The notes: generated by a model not told the origin, from the sequence alone. DNA of 64,000 nt from Cupriavidus pauculus (GCF_002858765.1 NZ_PJRP01000021.1:60734-124733), one strand, 5' to 3'; positions 15,848-25,225 are shown, counted from the first letter of the stretch. A program made the numbers and translations.

Positions 15848-17794
15848 ATGCTTGATTTCGTACGCAACAACCGGCGCCTGATGCTTTTGCTGCTGCTGGT
15901 GCTTGTCTTCCCGTCGTTCGTGTTCTTCGGTGTCGAGAGCTACTCGCGCTTCATGGACAGCTCGCACGACGCCGCCAAGGTCGATGGCCGTACCATCACC
16001 GTGCAGGAAGTCGACAACGTGGTGCGTGACCAGACCGAGCGCATGCGCCAGATGCTTGGCAGCAACTACGACCCGCGCATGTTCGAGGGCGCCGCGGCGC
16101 GCCAGTCCGTACTGGACCAGCTGATCCTGCAGCGCGTGGTGGCCGACGCCACGGCCAAGAAGAATCTGACCGTTTCCAATGAGCAACTGCGCCAGGCCAT
16201 CGAGTCCATTCCGGCGATCGCCCAGCTGCGCGGCCCGGACGGCAAGTTCGACGAGAAAGCCTATATCCAGCTGCTGGCCCAGCAGGGCATGACGCCCGAA
16301 CAGCTCGACGCCCGCATGCGTTTCGAGCTGGCGACGCAGCAACTGGGTGGCGCCGTGGGCACCACCGCGTTCGTGCCGAAGTCGCTGCTCGATCGTCTGA
16401 TCGCCATCCGCGACCAGCAGCGCGACGTACAGGCCATGCTCATCAAGCCGGCTGATTTCACGTCGAAGGTGACGGCCGATGCCGCCGCGCTGAAGGCTTA
16501 TTACGAGTCGCATCAATCGGCTTACACCACGCCCGAGCAGGCCAAGGTGGAGTACGTGGTGCTGTCGGGCGATGCCATGGCAGCCAGCCAGACCGTGACG
16601 CCGGAAGAGTTGAAGTCCTTCTACGACAGCAATGCCCAGCGTTTCCGCACGGAAGAGCAGCGACGCGCCAGCCATATCCTGATCACGGTTCCGAAGGACG
16701 CCAAGGACGCGGATCGCAAGGCCGCCAAGGACAAGGCTGAAAAGCTGCTGGAAGACGTGCGCAAGCATCCGGAGACGTTTGCGGATGTGGCGAAGAAGAA
16801 CTCGCAGGATCCGGGTTCGGCGGAGAAGGGCGGCGACCTCGGTTTCATGGGTCGCGGCGCGCTGGTCAAGCCGTTCGAGGACGCCATGTACGCGCTCAAG
16901 GACGGCCAGATCAGCGATCTCGTGGAAACCGACTACGGCTACCACATCATCAAGCTGACCGGTATCAAGCCTGCCGCAACGCAGCCGCTGGACGAAGTGC
17001 GTCCGGAGCTCGAAGCCGAGCTGAAGAAGCAGCTGGCCAGCAAGGCGTACACGGAACAGGCTGATGCCTTTGGCAACACCGTCTACGAACAGTCCGACAG
17101 CCTGAAGCCGGCTGCCGACAAGTTCAAGCTGACGATCCAGACCGCTGACAACGTCACGCGCCAGCCGAATCCGGCCCTGGGCAAGGACAATCCGCTCAAC
17201 AACGACAAGGTTCTGAAGGCCCTGTTCAGCGACGACACGATCAAGAACAAGCGCAATACCGAGGCTATCCAGGTGGGCCCGACGACGCTGGTGGCAGCGC
17301 GTATCGTGGATTACCGCCCGGCGACCGCGCGCAAGTTCGAGGACGTGGAAGCCCAGGTGCGCCAGGCATATGTCGCGCAGCAGGCCGCCGAACTGGCCCG
17401 CAAGGATGGCGAGGCCAAGCTGGAAGCGCTGAAGAAGGCCGACAGCGCCAACGGATTCGGTTCGACGCTGACGGTGTCGCGCGCCAAGGCCGACAACCTG
17501 TCGCCGAAGGCCGTGGACGCGATCATGCGCGCCGATGCCACCAAGCTGCCGTCGGTGGTGGGTGTGGACCTGGGCGCGGATGGCTATGCGATCTATCGCA
17601 TCACCAAGGTCAGCACGCCGGCGGAAGCCAATGCCGGGCAGCGCCAGGCCGATGCGCAACAGCTGAGCCAGCTGGCCGGCCAGACCGAACTGGCGGCCTA
17701 CTATGAATCGCTCAAGGCCCAGGCAAAGGTCAAGATCCTGCACCCCGCGAAGGCGGAGGATCTGGCGCCCGCCAGCGAAGCCGCCGCGCACTGA
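15848..17794 (+). CDS. ppiD: Membrane-anchored periplasmic peptidyl-prolyl isomerase/chaperone PpiD (SurA-N type)
   Basis: A 648-residue protein. A short cytoplasmic N-terminus (MLDFVRNNRR) precedes one membrane segment (LMLLLLLVLVFPSFVFFGV, residues ~11-29), so the body is periplasmic. A SurA-like chaperone region (KVDGRTITVQEVDNVVRDQ) follows and a parvulin domain lies around residues 270-370 (ASHILITVPKDA ... GGDLGFMGRGALVKPFEDAM ... ETDYGYHIIKL). It assists folding of exported proteins near the Sec translocon. The start at 15848 is chosen because it directly precedes the conserved N-terminus; the frame is open 42 bases further up. It lies behind lon and the tRNAs, a conserved order in Burkholderiaceae. 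Confidence 0.93.
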   Translation: MLDFVRNNRRLMLLLLLVLVFPSFVFFGVESYSRFMDSSHDAAKVDGRTITVQEVDNVVRDQTERMRQMLGSNYDPRMFEGAAARQSVLDQLILQRVVADATAKKNLTVSNEQLRQAIESIPAIAQLRGPDGKFDEKAYIQLLAQQGMTPEQLDARMRFELATQQLGGAVGTTAFVPKSLLDRLIAIRDQQRDVQAMLIKPADFTSKVTADAAALKAYYESHQSAYTTPEQAKVEYVVLSGDAMAASQTVTPEELKSFYDSNAQRFRTEEQRRASHILITVPKDAKDADRKAAKDKAEKLLEDVRKHPETFADVAKKNSQDPGSAEKGGDLGFMGRGALVKPFEDAMYALKDGQISDLVETDYGYHIIKLTGIKPAATQPLDEVRPELEAELKKQLASKAYTEQADAFGNTVYEQSDSLKPAADKFKLTIQTADNVTRQPNPALGKDNPLNNDKVLKALFSDDTIKNKRNTEAIQVGPTTLVAARIVDYRPATARKFEDVEAQVRQAYVAQQAAELARKDGEAKLEALKKADSANGFGSTLTVSRAKADNLSPKAVDAIMRADATKLPSVVGVDLGADGYAIYRITKVSTPAEANAGQRQADAQQLSQLAGQTELAAYYESLKAQAKVKILHPAKAEDLAPASEAAAH

Positions 17795-17818
17795 TACGGC
17801 GTCGCAACGCCGAACGGC

Positions 17819-17860
17819 AAAAAGCCCCTGCAGGTGCATACCGCAGGGGCTTTTTCTTTT
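17819..17860. terminator. Bidirectional intrinsic terminator between ppiD and tesA
   Basis: AAAAAGCCCCTGC ... GCAGGGGCTTTTT with the loop AGGTGCATACC. The A5 and T5 runs flank the stem, so it can end both ppiD (plus) and the convergent tesA (minus). Confidence 0.9.
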
Positions 17861-17916
17861 CCTTTTCGATTTGTCGGCCGGTGTCCGCACAGCCGGACAG
17901 GCACGGTGGCGGCGGT

Positions 17917-18612
17917 TCAGCGGCGCTTGACCGGGGCCTTCAACAGGGGCTTCAGCGCTGGCCAGACCGTGTCGAGCAGCGTTGCCTGGGCTGCCGAGGT
18001 CGGATGAATCCGATCCTCCTGGAACCACTCGGGCCGTGTTACCACCTTGTCCAGCAGGAACGGCACCAACTGCGTTCGATATTCCCCGGCGAGCTTCGGA
18101 AACAGGCCGAAGAACCGCTCGGCGTAGTCGGCACCGTAGTTCGGTGGGATGCGCATGCCGATCAGCACCACCTGCGCGCCTGCCTTCTGGGCGTCGCCGA
18201 TGATGCTGCGCAGGTTGGCTTCGGTCGACGGCAGCGACAGGCCGCGCAGCGCGTCGTTGGCGCCCAGTTCCACGATCACGATGGCCGGCTTGTGCCGCTT
18301 GAGCAGGTCCGGCAGCCGGGTCTTGCCGCCGACCGTGGTTTCGCCGCTGATGCTGGCATTCACGACGCTATAATCGAACCGCTCGTGGCGCAGGCGTTCC
18401 TGAAGCAGGCTTGCCCAGCCAGTACCGCGGGCGATGCCGTATTCGGCCGACAGGCTGTCTCCCAGCACCAGCACCGCGGGCCCGGCCGATGCAGCCGCCG
18501 CGCCCTGCGCCATGGCGGGCGGTATCAGCAGTGAACCGAACAGGGCGACCGCTGTCGCACCACAAGCTGCCAGCATCCGCCGGCGACCAACGTTTGCAAT
18601 CCTCTCGCGCAT
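17917..18612 (-). CDS. tesA: TesA/arylesterase-type SGNH-hydrolase (periplasmic lysophospholipase/thioesterase)
   Basis: A 231-residue protein. A basic N-terminus with RRRMLAACGATAVALFGSLL is a signal peptide ending near PAMAQG (residue ~37), so the enzyme is exported. The SGNH blocks are all visible: block I VLGDSLSAEYG with Ser53; block II SISGETTVGG; block III ELGANDALRG; block V EDRIHPTSAAQ with the catalytic Asp-x-x-His. Family members hydrolyse thioesters, aryl esters and lysophospholipids. It diverges from ybbA, as in E. coli (tesA/ybbA), and here the start codons physically overlap (18610-18613). An alternative ATG lies 12 bases upstream (18624). Confidence 0.9.
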   Translation of the reverse strand: MRERIANVGRRRMLAACGATAVALFGSLLIPPAMAQGAAAASAGPAVLVLGDSLSAEYGIARGTGWASLLQERLRHERFDYSVVNASISGETTVGGKTRLPDLLKRHKPAIVIVELGANDALRGLSLPSTEANLRSIIGDAQKAGAQVVLIGMRIPPNYGADYAERFFGLFPKLAGEYRTQLVPFLLDKVVTRPEWFQEDRIHPTSAAQATLLDTVWPALKPLLKAPVKRR

Positions 18613-19309
18613 GTCCTCTTCCATTCTTGCTGTCGAATCACTCGGAAAGACCGTAGCCGACACGACGGGTTCGCTGACGATTCTGCACGACGTCTCGTTT
18701 TCCGTCACGGCGGGCGAAACGCTGGCCATCGTCGGCGCTTCGGGGTCGGGCAAATCCACGCTGCTGGGCCTGCTGGCCGGGCTCGACCTGCCCAGCACCG
18801 GTTCGGTTCGGTTGCACGGCCAGGACATCTTCCAGCTCGATGAAGACCAGCGCGCCGCGCTGCGCGGGCGCCATGTGGGTTTCGTATTCCAGTCGTTCCA
18901 GCTCGTCGGTCACCTCACCGCGCTGGAAAACGTGATGCTGCCGCTGGAGCTACGTGGCGAAACCGTGCGCGTACGCGAGCGTGCCACGGAAATGCTCGAG
19001 CGTGTGGGATTGGGCAAGCGCCTGACGCACTATCCGCGCACGCTGTCGGGGGGTGAACAGCAGCGGGTGGCACTGGCCCGTGCCTTCGTGGCGCGGCCGG
19101 ACATCCTGTTTGCCGACGAGCCGACAGGCAGCCTGGACACCACCACCGGCGAAGCCGTGATCGCGCTGATGTTTGAACTCAATCGCGATGCCGGCTCCAC
19201 GCTGGTGCTGGTGACCCACGACCGCTCGGTAGCCGCGCGTTGCGGCCGCATCCTGACGATCGAAGCCGGACGCGTGGCCAGTGACGAGTTGATGGGTACC
19301 GAAATCTAG
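18611..19309 (+). CDS. ybbA: ABC transporter ATP-binding protein YbbA (LolD/MacB-type)
   Basis: A 232-residue ATPase. Walker A GASGSGKST at 42-50, Q-loop FVFQSFQLV, signature LSGGEQQRVALARAF, Walker B ILFADEPTGSLD, and H-loop LVLVTHDRS are all canonical. It belongs to the LolD/MacB/FtsE group (motif GxxxRR is not needed). In E. coli ybbA is followed by the large permease ybbP; here pgi follows on the opposite strand and no permease is present in the window. The start is placed at 18611 where the family N-terminus begins; it overlaps the tesA start codon. No clear ribosome site is seen. Confidence 0.88.
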   Translation: MSSSILAVESLGKTVADTTGSLTILHDVSFSVTAGETLAIVGASGSGKSTLLGLLAGLDLPSTGSVRLHGQDIFQLDEDQRAALRGRHVGFVFQSFQLVGHLTALENVMLPLELRGETVRVRERATEMLERVGLGKRLTHYPRTLSGGEQQRVALARAFVARPDILFADEPTGSLDTTTGEAVIALMFELNRDAGSTLVLVTHDRSVAARCGRILTIEAGRVASDELMGTEI

Positions 19310-19369
19310 CCGACGGCCAGCCGATCCAGCCGGCGGGGGCGGCAAGGGCGGCAAGGGCCGCCGCCTGCC

Positions 19370-20998
19370 TCAGCCGCGCGCCAGCACGCCGCGGGCGCGG
19401 GCAATCAGCGCTGCCGTCGACGCATCATGCGTGGATGTCCCCTGGCCCGTCAGTTCCTGTTCGATCGGGCGCGCCAGGATCTTGCCCAGTTCCACGCCCC
19501 ACTGGTCGAACGAATTGATGTTCCACACCACGCCCTGCACGAAGGTGCGGTGCTCGTAGAGGGCGATCAGCGCGCCCAGCACGTGTGGCGTCAGGTCCTC
19601 CATCAGCAGCGTATTGCTGGGGCGGTTGCCCTCGAAGACCATATGCGGGATGCGTGCCTCGTCCGTGACGCCGGCGGCGCGCAATTCATCGGCGCCACGG
19701 CCGCGCATCAGCGCCTCGGCCTGGGCAAAGCAATTGGCCAGCAGCTTGGCGTGATGGCCAGGCACATCGCGGGGCGGCACCAGCGGTGCCACGAAATCCA
19801 CGGGCACGATCTGCGATCCCTGGTGGATCATCTGGAAGTAGGCGTGCTGGCCGTTGGTGCCCGCCGTGCCCCAGACCACCGGCGAGGTTTGCACATGCGC
19901 CGGGTCGCCGTTCAGCTGCACCGACTTGCCGTTGCTTTCCATCTCCAGCTGCTGGAGGAAGGCCGGAAACAGTTCGAGCGACGTCGAATACGGCGCCATG
20001 CAACTGGTCGGCATTCCAAAGAAATTGCGATACCAGATGCCCAGCATGCCCATCACGACGGGCATGTTGCGCGCCAGCGGGGCCGTGCGGAAATGGTCGT
20101 CCATGGCTCGCCCGCCCAGCAGCAGGTCTTCAAAGGCGTCGAAGCCCACAGCCAGTGCAATCGACAGGCCGACTGACGACCAGAGCGAAAAACGGCCGCC
20201 GATCCAGTCCCAGAACTCGAACATGTTGGCCGGATCGATGCCGAACTTGACCACGGCTTCGCGGTTGGTCGACACGGCAACGAAATGGCGCGCCAACTGG
20301 TTCTCGGCCACGCCATGGTGCAGGAACCAGTCGCGCATGCTGCATGCGTTGGCCATGGTCTCCAGCGTGGTGAACGTCTTCGAGCACACGATGACCAGTG
20401 TGCGCGCAGGGTCCAGCCGTACTAGCGTTTCGGCCAGTTCGGTGCCGTCGACATTGGACACGAAATGCATGCGGGGCCCTTGCGGGTCCGCCAGGTGGGC
20501 CAGGGCACGGCACACCATGCGGGGGCCCAGATCCGAACCGCCGATGCCAATGTTGACGATGTCGGTGATGGTCTGGCCGTTGAACCCGGTCCAGGTGCCG
20601 GTGCGCACGCGGGCGGCAAAATCGCGCATGCGGCGCAGCACGTCGTTCACGCCGGGCATGACCGATGACCCATCCACCTTGAACGGAGCGTCGGGCAGGG
20701 CCCGCAAGGCGACGTGCAGGGCGGCACGGTCCTCGGTCGTATTGATGTGTTCGCCCGCGAACATGGCGTCGCGGCGCTGGGCCACGCCCGCTTCCTCGGC
20801 CAGCTTCATGAGCAGGGCAAAGGTCTCGAACGTGATGCGGTTCTTCGAGAAGTCGAGGTACAGGCCGGCGGCTTCCAGCGAAAAGTCCTCGACCCGGCGG
20901 GCGGCTTCGGCCTCGGCAAACCACTGCTGCATCGGCGTATGGCGGATGGCATCGTAGTGGTTGCGAAGGGCGGTCCAGGCGTGGAGTTCAGTCGGCAT
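19370..20998 (-). CDS. pgi: Glucose-6-phosphate isomerase
   Basis: A 542-residue cytoplasmic enzyme interconverting glucose-6-phosphate and fructose-6-phosphate. Typical blocks are NIGIGGSDLGPRMV, the GI signature region VCSKTFTTLETMANA, GGRFSLWSSVGLSIAL, and the C-terminal NINSFDQWGVELGK. Length is normal (~540-550). The start at 20998 is used because the conserved N-terminus begins there; the frame is open a further 78 bases. In Cupriavidus-type organisms that lack phosphofructokinase it works mainly in gluconeogenesis and the Entner-Doudoroff route. Confidence 0.96.
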   Translation of the reverse strand: MPTELHAWTALRNHYDAIRHTPMQQWFAEAEAARRVEDFSLEAAGLYLDFSKNRITFETFALLMKLAEEAGVAQRRDAMFAGEHINTTEDRAALHVALRALPDAPFKVDGSSVMPGVNDVLRRMRDFAARVRTGTWTGFNGQTITDIVNIGIGGSDLGPRMVCRALAHLADPQGPRMHFVSNVDGTELAETLVRLDPARTLVIVCSKTFTTLETMANACSMRDWFLHHGVAENQLARHFVAVSTNREAVVKFGIDPANMFEFWDWIGGRFSLWSSVGLSIALAVGFDAFEDLLLGGRAMDDHFRTAPLARNMPVVMGMLGIWYRNFFGMPTSCMAPYSTSLELFPAFLQQLEMESNGKSVQLNGDPAHVQTSPVVWGTAGTNGQHAYFQMIHQGSQIVPVDFVAPLVPPRDVPGHHAKLLANCFAQAEALMRGRGADELRAAGVTDEARIPHMVFEGNRPSNTLLMEDLTPHVLGALIALYEHRTFVQGVVWNINSFDQWGVELGKILARPIEQELTGQGTSTHDASTAALIARARGVLARG

Positions 20999-21298
20999 GG
21001 GGTGTTCTGAAATTCTCGGGGCATGGCCCGCCGTGACGGGCCTGAGCGCAAGTATATCGCTCCGATGTGATGTCAAAAGCCGAAAGTAGCAGCAAAACGT
21101 AACGGCACTTGCGGCATCGGCAAAACCTTAACAGCCCATCCGCCCGGCCCGTATCGGGCGTTGTCCGACGTGCGGGCCGGCATTGTGCGCGGATGTGCCC
21201 AGTGTTTGTGAGCCGGAAGCGGTGCCCGGGTATGTGCGCCAGCGCGCCTTCGCGGCAATCGGCGGTGGGCGCCGGCGGTCGGTGGCAATCAGCGGCAA
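20999..21298. other. Intergenic region between pgi and the DMT-exporter gene
   Basis: 300 bases without a supported gene. On the minus strand TATACT (21051-21056) is a good -10 for pgi, with only a weak -35 (TTTTGA, 16-base spacer; a perfect TTGACA sits too close, 14 bases). The rest (21080-21298) is GC-rich and shows no terminator or repeat that I can support. Confidence 0.4.
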
Positions 21299-22246
21299 TC
21301 AGCGGCGCAGTCGTGTGGCCACCCGGCGCAGCAAGGGTTCGCCGCCTGCCACGCACAAGCCACCGACGCAGATCACGGCGATGCCCAGGGCGGTGGTCCA
21401 GTCCGGCAGGTGGCCGAACGCGAAGTATCCGACCACGGTAGCGGAAAAGATCTGCAGGTACAGGAACGGGCTCAGGAACGATGCGTCGGCATACTGGAAC
21501 GCGCGGATCACAAAGTAGTGTCCGAGCGACCCGGTGAGCCCTGCCGACAGCAGCAGCGCGCCTTGTGCCAGTGTCGGCACGGACTCGAACCAGAAAAACG
21601 GCACCAGCAGCGTGGTCAGCGCGGCACCAGTCACGCCGCTCTGGATCAGGGTGGTCATGGGCGCATCATGCGCGGCGATGCGTCGCGTCAGCATCTGCAG
21701 CAGGGCAAACAGCAGCGCCGACAGCAGACCCAGCCCCACGCCCAGTGCATCTAGCTCGCCGCCAGGGCGGACCACGACCAGCATGCCGGCGAAGCCGATA
21801 CCGACGCCGATCCAGCGGGTCCAGCGCGCATGCAGGCTGGGGCGCTCGCCCAGCAGCCAGGGCGACAGCGCCACGACGATCAGCGGTGCGCAGAAGTTCA
21901 GGGCGGTAGCCGTGGCCAGCGGCATCAGCTTCAACACGCTGAAGAACACCAGGGTCGAGGCCAGCATCAGCGCGCCGCGCAGCCACTGCAGGCGTGGCGC
22001 GGTCGGGCGCGACTGGCGTTGCCAGCGTGCCGGGCCGATCAGCAGGAAAATGGCCACCACGTGGCCCAGATACCGGACCCAGGCCACGGCCACCACGGGC
22101 AGGCCCTGCTGGGTCAGCGTCTTGCCCGTGGCATCGAGCAGACTCAGGATCCATTGCCCGATGACCAGCAGCGCGATGCCAGTCAGCAGCCGGCGCCGCG
22201 CGCCATCGCCATTTTCGTCACCGGTCAGTGTCGCAACCTGGGTCAT
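21299..22246 (-). CDS. DMT-superfamily (EamA) transporter
   Basis: A 315-residue inner-membrane protein with ten predicted membrane segments in two EamA repeats of five. Visible stretches include LLTGIALLVIGQWILSLLDATGK, LALVFFSVLKLMPLATATALNFCAPL, and in the second half LTGSLGHYFVIRAFQYADASFLSPFLYLQIFSATVVGYFAFGHLPDW. Such proteins export amino acids or other metabolites, or are S-adenosylmethionine/riboflavin importers; the substrate is not predictable. The start ATG overlaps the stop of nnr by 4 bases (22243-22246), which indicates translational coupling. Confidence 0.88.
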   Translation of the reverse strand: MTQVATLTGDENGDGARRRLLTGIALLVIGQWILSLLDATGKTLTQQGLPVVAVAWVRYLGHVVAIFLLIGPARWQRQSRPTAPRLQWLRGALMLASTLVFFSVLKLMPLATATALNFCAPLIVVALSPWLLGERPSLHARWTRWIGVGIGFAGMLVVVRPGGELDALGVGLGLLSALLFALLQMLTRRIAAHDAPMTTLIQSGVTGAALTTLLVPFFWFESVPTLAQGALLLSAGLTGSLGHYFVIRAFQYADASFLSPFLYLQIFSATVVGYFAFGHLPDWTTALGIAVICVGGLCVAGGEPLLRRVATRLRR

Positions 22247-23892
22247 GCCGCGCCGCCTTGCAGCAACGCATTGAAGATGGCCCGTGCAGGCAGGTAGAGT
22301 TCGCTCGCGGTCAGGCCCGCGGGGCCGGTGCCGGCGTCCACCAGGCGATCGGCGGCGCGCCCGTGGATCCACACCCCGGCACGTGCGGCGGCCAGCAGCG
22401 GCACGCCTTGCGCCAGCAGTGCGCCGATCATGCCGGCCAGCACGTCTCCGGTGCCGGCCGTGGACAGCCCGGCATTCCCGGTGGGATTGATGGTGGCGGG
22501 CGCGTTCTCCGCCGTTGCGATCACCGTGCCCGATCCCTTCAGTACGACCGTGGCTTGCCAGCGGGTGGCCAGTGCGTGCGCTGCAGCCAGGCGGTCGCGC
22601 TGCACGTCGGCCACATTGCTGCCCAGCAGGCGCGCCGCTTCCAGCGGATGCGGCGTCATCACGTAGTCCAGGCCGCTGTCGATCAGCGACTGGTTGAGGG
22701 TCTCGTCCGCAGCCAGCAGGTTCAACGCATCGGCGTCGAGCACCAATGGCAACGGCGGCTCTGCATTGGCGCAGACGTCGATCAGATGGACGAGCAGCTT
22801 GCGCGCGGCCGTGCCGCTGCCCATGCCGGGCCCGGCCACGAATGCCGACATCGTATCGAGCGACAGTTCGGCCACCGGATGCAGCATCAGTTCCGGGTGA
22901 ACCGGATCGATGGCCGGCGCCGGCTGGGCCAGGAAGCCCACATGCACACGGCCCGCCCCCAGATGCAGCGCGGCGCGTGCGCCCAGCAGCGGCGCGCCGG
23001 TCATGCCGTGGTTGCCGCCGATCACGGCCAGGCTGCCAAAGCGGCCCTTGTTGGACGCGTGCTCGCGGCGCGGCAAGGCATGCAGGAAGGCGCCAGGCTG
23101 GTTGACGATGGCCACCGGCCGCTCGGCCGGCGGATAGTCCAGGCCTAGCGGGGCGATGTCGATGGCGCCCGCGCAGTCGCGGCCATCCAGCGTCAGCAGC
23201 CCCGGCTTGGCGGCCAGGAACGTCAGCGTGCGATGCGCCCGCACGGCCGGCTGGCCAGCGCCCGTATCGGCAAACAGGCCACTGGGGATATCGAGCGCAT
23301 AGACCGGCAGATGCGACCCATTGAGATGGGCGATCCAGCGTGCCACATCGCCATCGGCGGCGCGGTTCAGGCCGATGCCAAGCAGGCCGTCGACGACGGC
23401 GACGCAGCCATTGGGCCAGGGCGGCAGGGCGGCATCGGGGTCCGGATGCATCGCCAGCAGCGGCACGCCGGCGGTGCGGGCCTCGAACCAGGCACGCGCG
23501 GCATCGGCAGGCAATTGGTCCGCTTCGGCGATCAGCCAGGCTTCCACCAGTCGCCCGGCCTGGTGCAGGCGCGTGGCCGCCACCAGGGCATCGCCCCCAT
23601 TATTGCCACGGCCGGCCAGGAACAGGATGCGGCCACTGGGTACGTGCTGGTGGATCCAGCCAGCCGCGGCGGCGCCGGCGCGTGACATCAGCGTGAAGGG
23701 TGGCGTGGCATCCAGGCTCGCCTGTTCGACCCGGCGGATCGTCGCCACGTCATAGAGCGGGGTGGGATCGTCACCGACGGCATCGAGCGGGATCCAGGCG
23801 GGCGCGGCGTCGGCATTGCCGGTCTGACCGGCCGAAGGGCCTGATGAGGGGGTAGCGGAAGGGCTGGCGGAAGAAAGGACGTCGGTATTCAT
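22243..23892 (-). CDS. nnr: Bifunctional NAD(P)H-hydrate repair enzyme (epimerase plus ADP-dependent dehydratase)
   Basis: A 549-residue fusion. The N-terminal YjeF_N epimerase half contains RILFLAGRGNNGGDALVAA (residues ~93-111) and VDGLLGIGLNR. The C-terminal dehydratase half contains SLAVIGGNHGMTGAPLL, the AFVAGPGMGSG loop, TPHPLEAARLLG and the nucleotide-site GNAGLSTAGTGDVLAGM. It repairs NADHX/NADPHX formed from damaged cofactor. The first ~38 residues are low-complexity (Ser/Pro/Ala) and not part of the fold. It begins 7 bases after the dadA-like gene and overlaps the DMT gene, so it appears to be embedded in the amidase-TRAP-dehydrogenase transcript. Confidence 0.93.
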   Translation of the reverse strand: MNTDVLSSASPSATPSSGPSAGQTGNADAAPAWIPLDAVGDDPTPLYDVATIRRVEQASLDATPPFTLMSRAGAAAAGWIHQHVPSGRILFLAGRGNNGGDALVAATRLHQAGRLVEAWLIAEADQLPADAARAWFEARTAGVPLLAMHPDPDAALPPWPNGCVAVVDGLLGIGLNRAADGDVARWIAHLNGSHLPVYALDIPSGLFADTGAGQPAVRAHRTLTFLAAKPGLLTLDGRDCAGAIDIAPLGLDYPPAERPVAIVNQPGAFLHALPRREHASNKGRFGSLAVIGGNHGMTGAPLLGARAALHLGAGRVHVGFLAQPAPAIDPVHPELMLHPVAELSLDTMSAFVAGPGMGSGTAARKLLVHLIDVCANAEPPLPLVLDADALNLLAADETLNQSLIDSGLDYVMTPHPLEAARLLGSNVADVQRDRLAAAHALATRWQATVVLKGSGTVIATAENAPATINPTGNAGLSTAGTGDVLAGMIGALLAQGVPLLAAARAGVWIHGRAADRLVDAGTGPAGLTASELYLPARAIFNALLQGGAA

Positions 23893-23899
23893 GTCGTGC

Positions 23900-25195
23900 T
23901 CACGCGGGCGCCAGCCGGTAGCGCGCCGGGGTCAGTCCCTCCATGTCGATGGCAGGCCCCGTGCCCTGGCCGGCGCTGGCGGCAATCTGGTCTGCGGCAA
24001 TTTTGCCCGAACCGCAGCTCATCGCCCAGCCCGTGGAACCATGCCCCAGATTCAGGAACAGGCCCGGCACGCGCGTGGCACCGATCAGCGGCGGGCCGTC
24101 GGGCAGCATGGGCCGGGCGCCTGCCCAAAGCGTGGCCTCCTGATAGTGGCCTGCTACCGGAAACCAGTCGCGTGCCACCTTGATCAGCGTGTTCAGTGCG
24201 GCGGGGCGCAAGTCCAGCCGCCGCGAGCCCAGTTCGGCGGTGCCGGCCACACGCAGCCGGTTGCCCATGCGCGTGATGGCCACCTTGAACGATTCGTCCA
24301 TCAACGCGCCGAGCGGCGCCTGTAGTTCATCGCGCACCATGACCGTGGCCGAATAGCCCTTGACCGGATAAATCGGCACGCGGAGCCCCAGCGGGCGTAG
24401 CAGGCGGGCACTGCCCACGCCGGCCGCCACCAGCACGCGATCGGCATGGAGGACTTCCGGCGTGGCACCCCGTTGCGTGGGCGCCAGCTCAACGGACAGC
24501 GCGCCGGACGGGTCGGCGCGCAGCCGTGCCACATCGGTCTGGAAGCGGAACTGCACCCCGGCAGCGTCGGCGTGCTGGTGCAGCCGGCGCACGAACATGG
24601 GGCAGTTGCCCGATTCGTCCTCGGGCAGGTGCAGGCCGCCCGCCAGCGGGGTATCGTCGGTCAGCCCAGGTTCGATCTGGCGGCAGCCCGCCGCGTCCAC
24701 CAGGCGGTGCGGCACGTTGTTCTCGCGCAGCAGCGCCAGGGCCGGCGCGGCCAGATCGAAGTCCTTCTGGGTACGGAACAGCTGCAGATAGCCACGCGAC
24801 TGCTCGTAGTCGATTTCAAGTTCGTCGCGCAGCTGGTGCAGGCATTCGCGGCTGTAGAACGCCACGCGCTGCATGCGCAGCTTGTTGGTGCGATAGCGCG
24901 CGCCATCGCATTCGCGCAGCCATCGGCCGATCCAGCGCCACATCGCCGGATCCACGCCGGGCCGGAACAGCACAGGCGATTCGCGCCGGAACATCGCGCG
25001 CAGCACCTTGCCCGGCATGCCCGGCGCGGCCCACGGCGTGACGTAGCCGGGTGCGATCACGCCGGCGTTGCCGAAGCTGGCTTCCTGGGCGGCAGCGCCG
25101 CGTCGGTCCAGCACGGTGACGGTAAAGCCGGCCTGGCGCAGATACCAGGCCGAGCAGACGCCGATGGCGCCGGCGCCGATGACGATAACGTGCAT
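23900..25195 (-). CDS. FAD-dependent D-amino-acid dehydrogenase (DadA-like)
   Basis: A 431-residue protein of the DAO family. The FAD fold starts at residue 2 (HVIVIGAGAIGVCSAWYLRQ), followed by the DadA-type block NAGVIAPGYVTPWAAPGMP, YPVKGYSATV and the C-terminal LFLNLGHGSTGWAMSCGSGK. It would oxidise D-amino acids to 2-oxo acids, ammonia and reduced quinone on the inner membrane face. It is 431 residues, like DadA (~430). Its place behind a TRAP transporter and an amidase suggests a role in uptake and oxidation of a D-amino acid or related amine rather than the alanine racemase pathway; no alanine racemase is next to it. Related deaminases of N-methyl or secondary amino acids cannot be excluded. 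Confidence 0.88.
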   Translation of the reverse strand: MHVIVIGAGAIGVCSAWYLRQAGFTVTVLDRRGAAAQEASFGNAGVIAPGYVTPWAAPGMPGKVLRAMFRRESPVLFRPGVDPAMWRWIGRWLRECDGARYRTNKLRMQRVAFYSRECLHQLRDELEIDYEQSRGYLQLFRTQKDFDLAAPALALLRENNVPHRLVDAAGCRQIEPGLTDDTPLAGGLHLPEDESGNCPMFVRRLHQHADAAGVQFRFQTDVARLRADPSGALSVELAPTQRGATPEVLHADRVLVAAGVGSARLLRPLGLRVPIYPVKGYSATVMVRDELQAPLGALMDESFKVAITRMGNRLRVAGTAELGSRRLDLRPAALNTLIKVARDWFPVAGHYQEATLWAGARPMLPDGPPLIGATRVPGLFLNLGHGSTGWAMSCGSGKIAADQIAASAGQGTGPAIDMEGLTPARYRLAPA

Positions 25196-25225
25196 CCGGG
25201 CGGGTTTCCTGTGGATGACTGCGGG

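Noticed and set aside
18584..18599. Second LacI-like site with GTTTGCAA inside tesA
   Set aside because: Only one half matches the porin palindrome (12 of 16 overall); it lies within the signal-peptide codons of tesA and the context does not fit.
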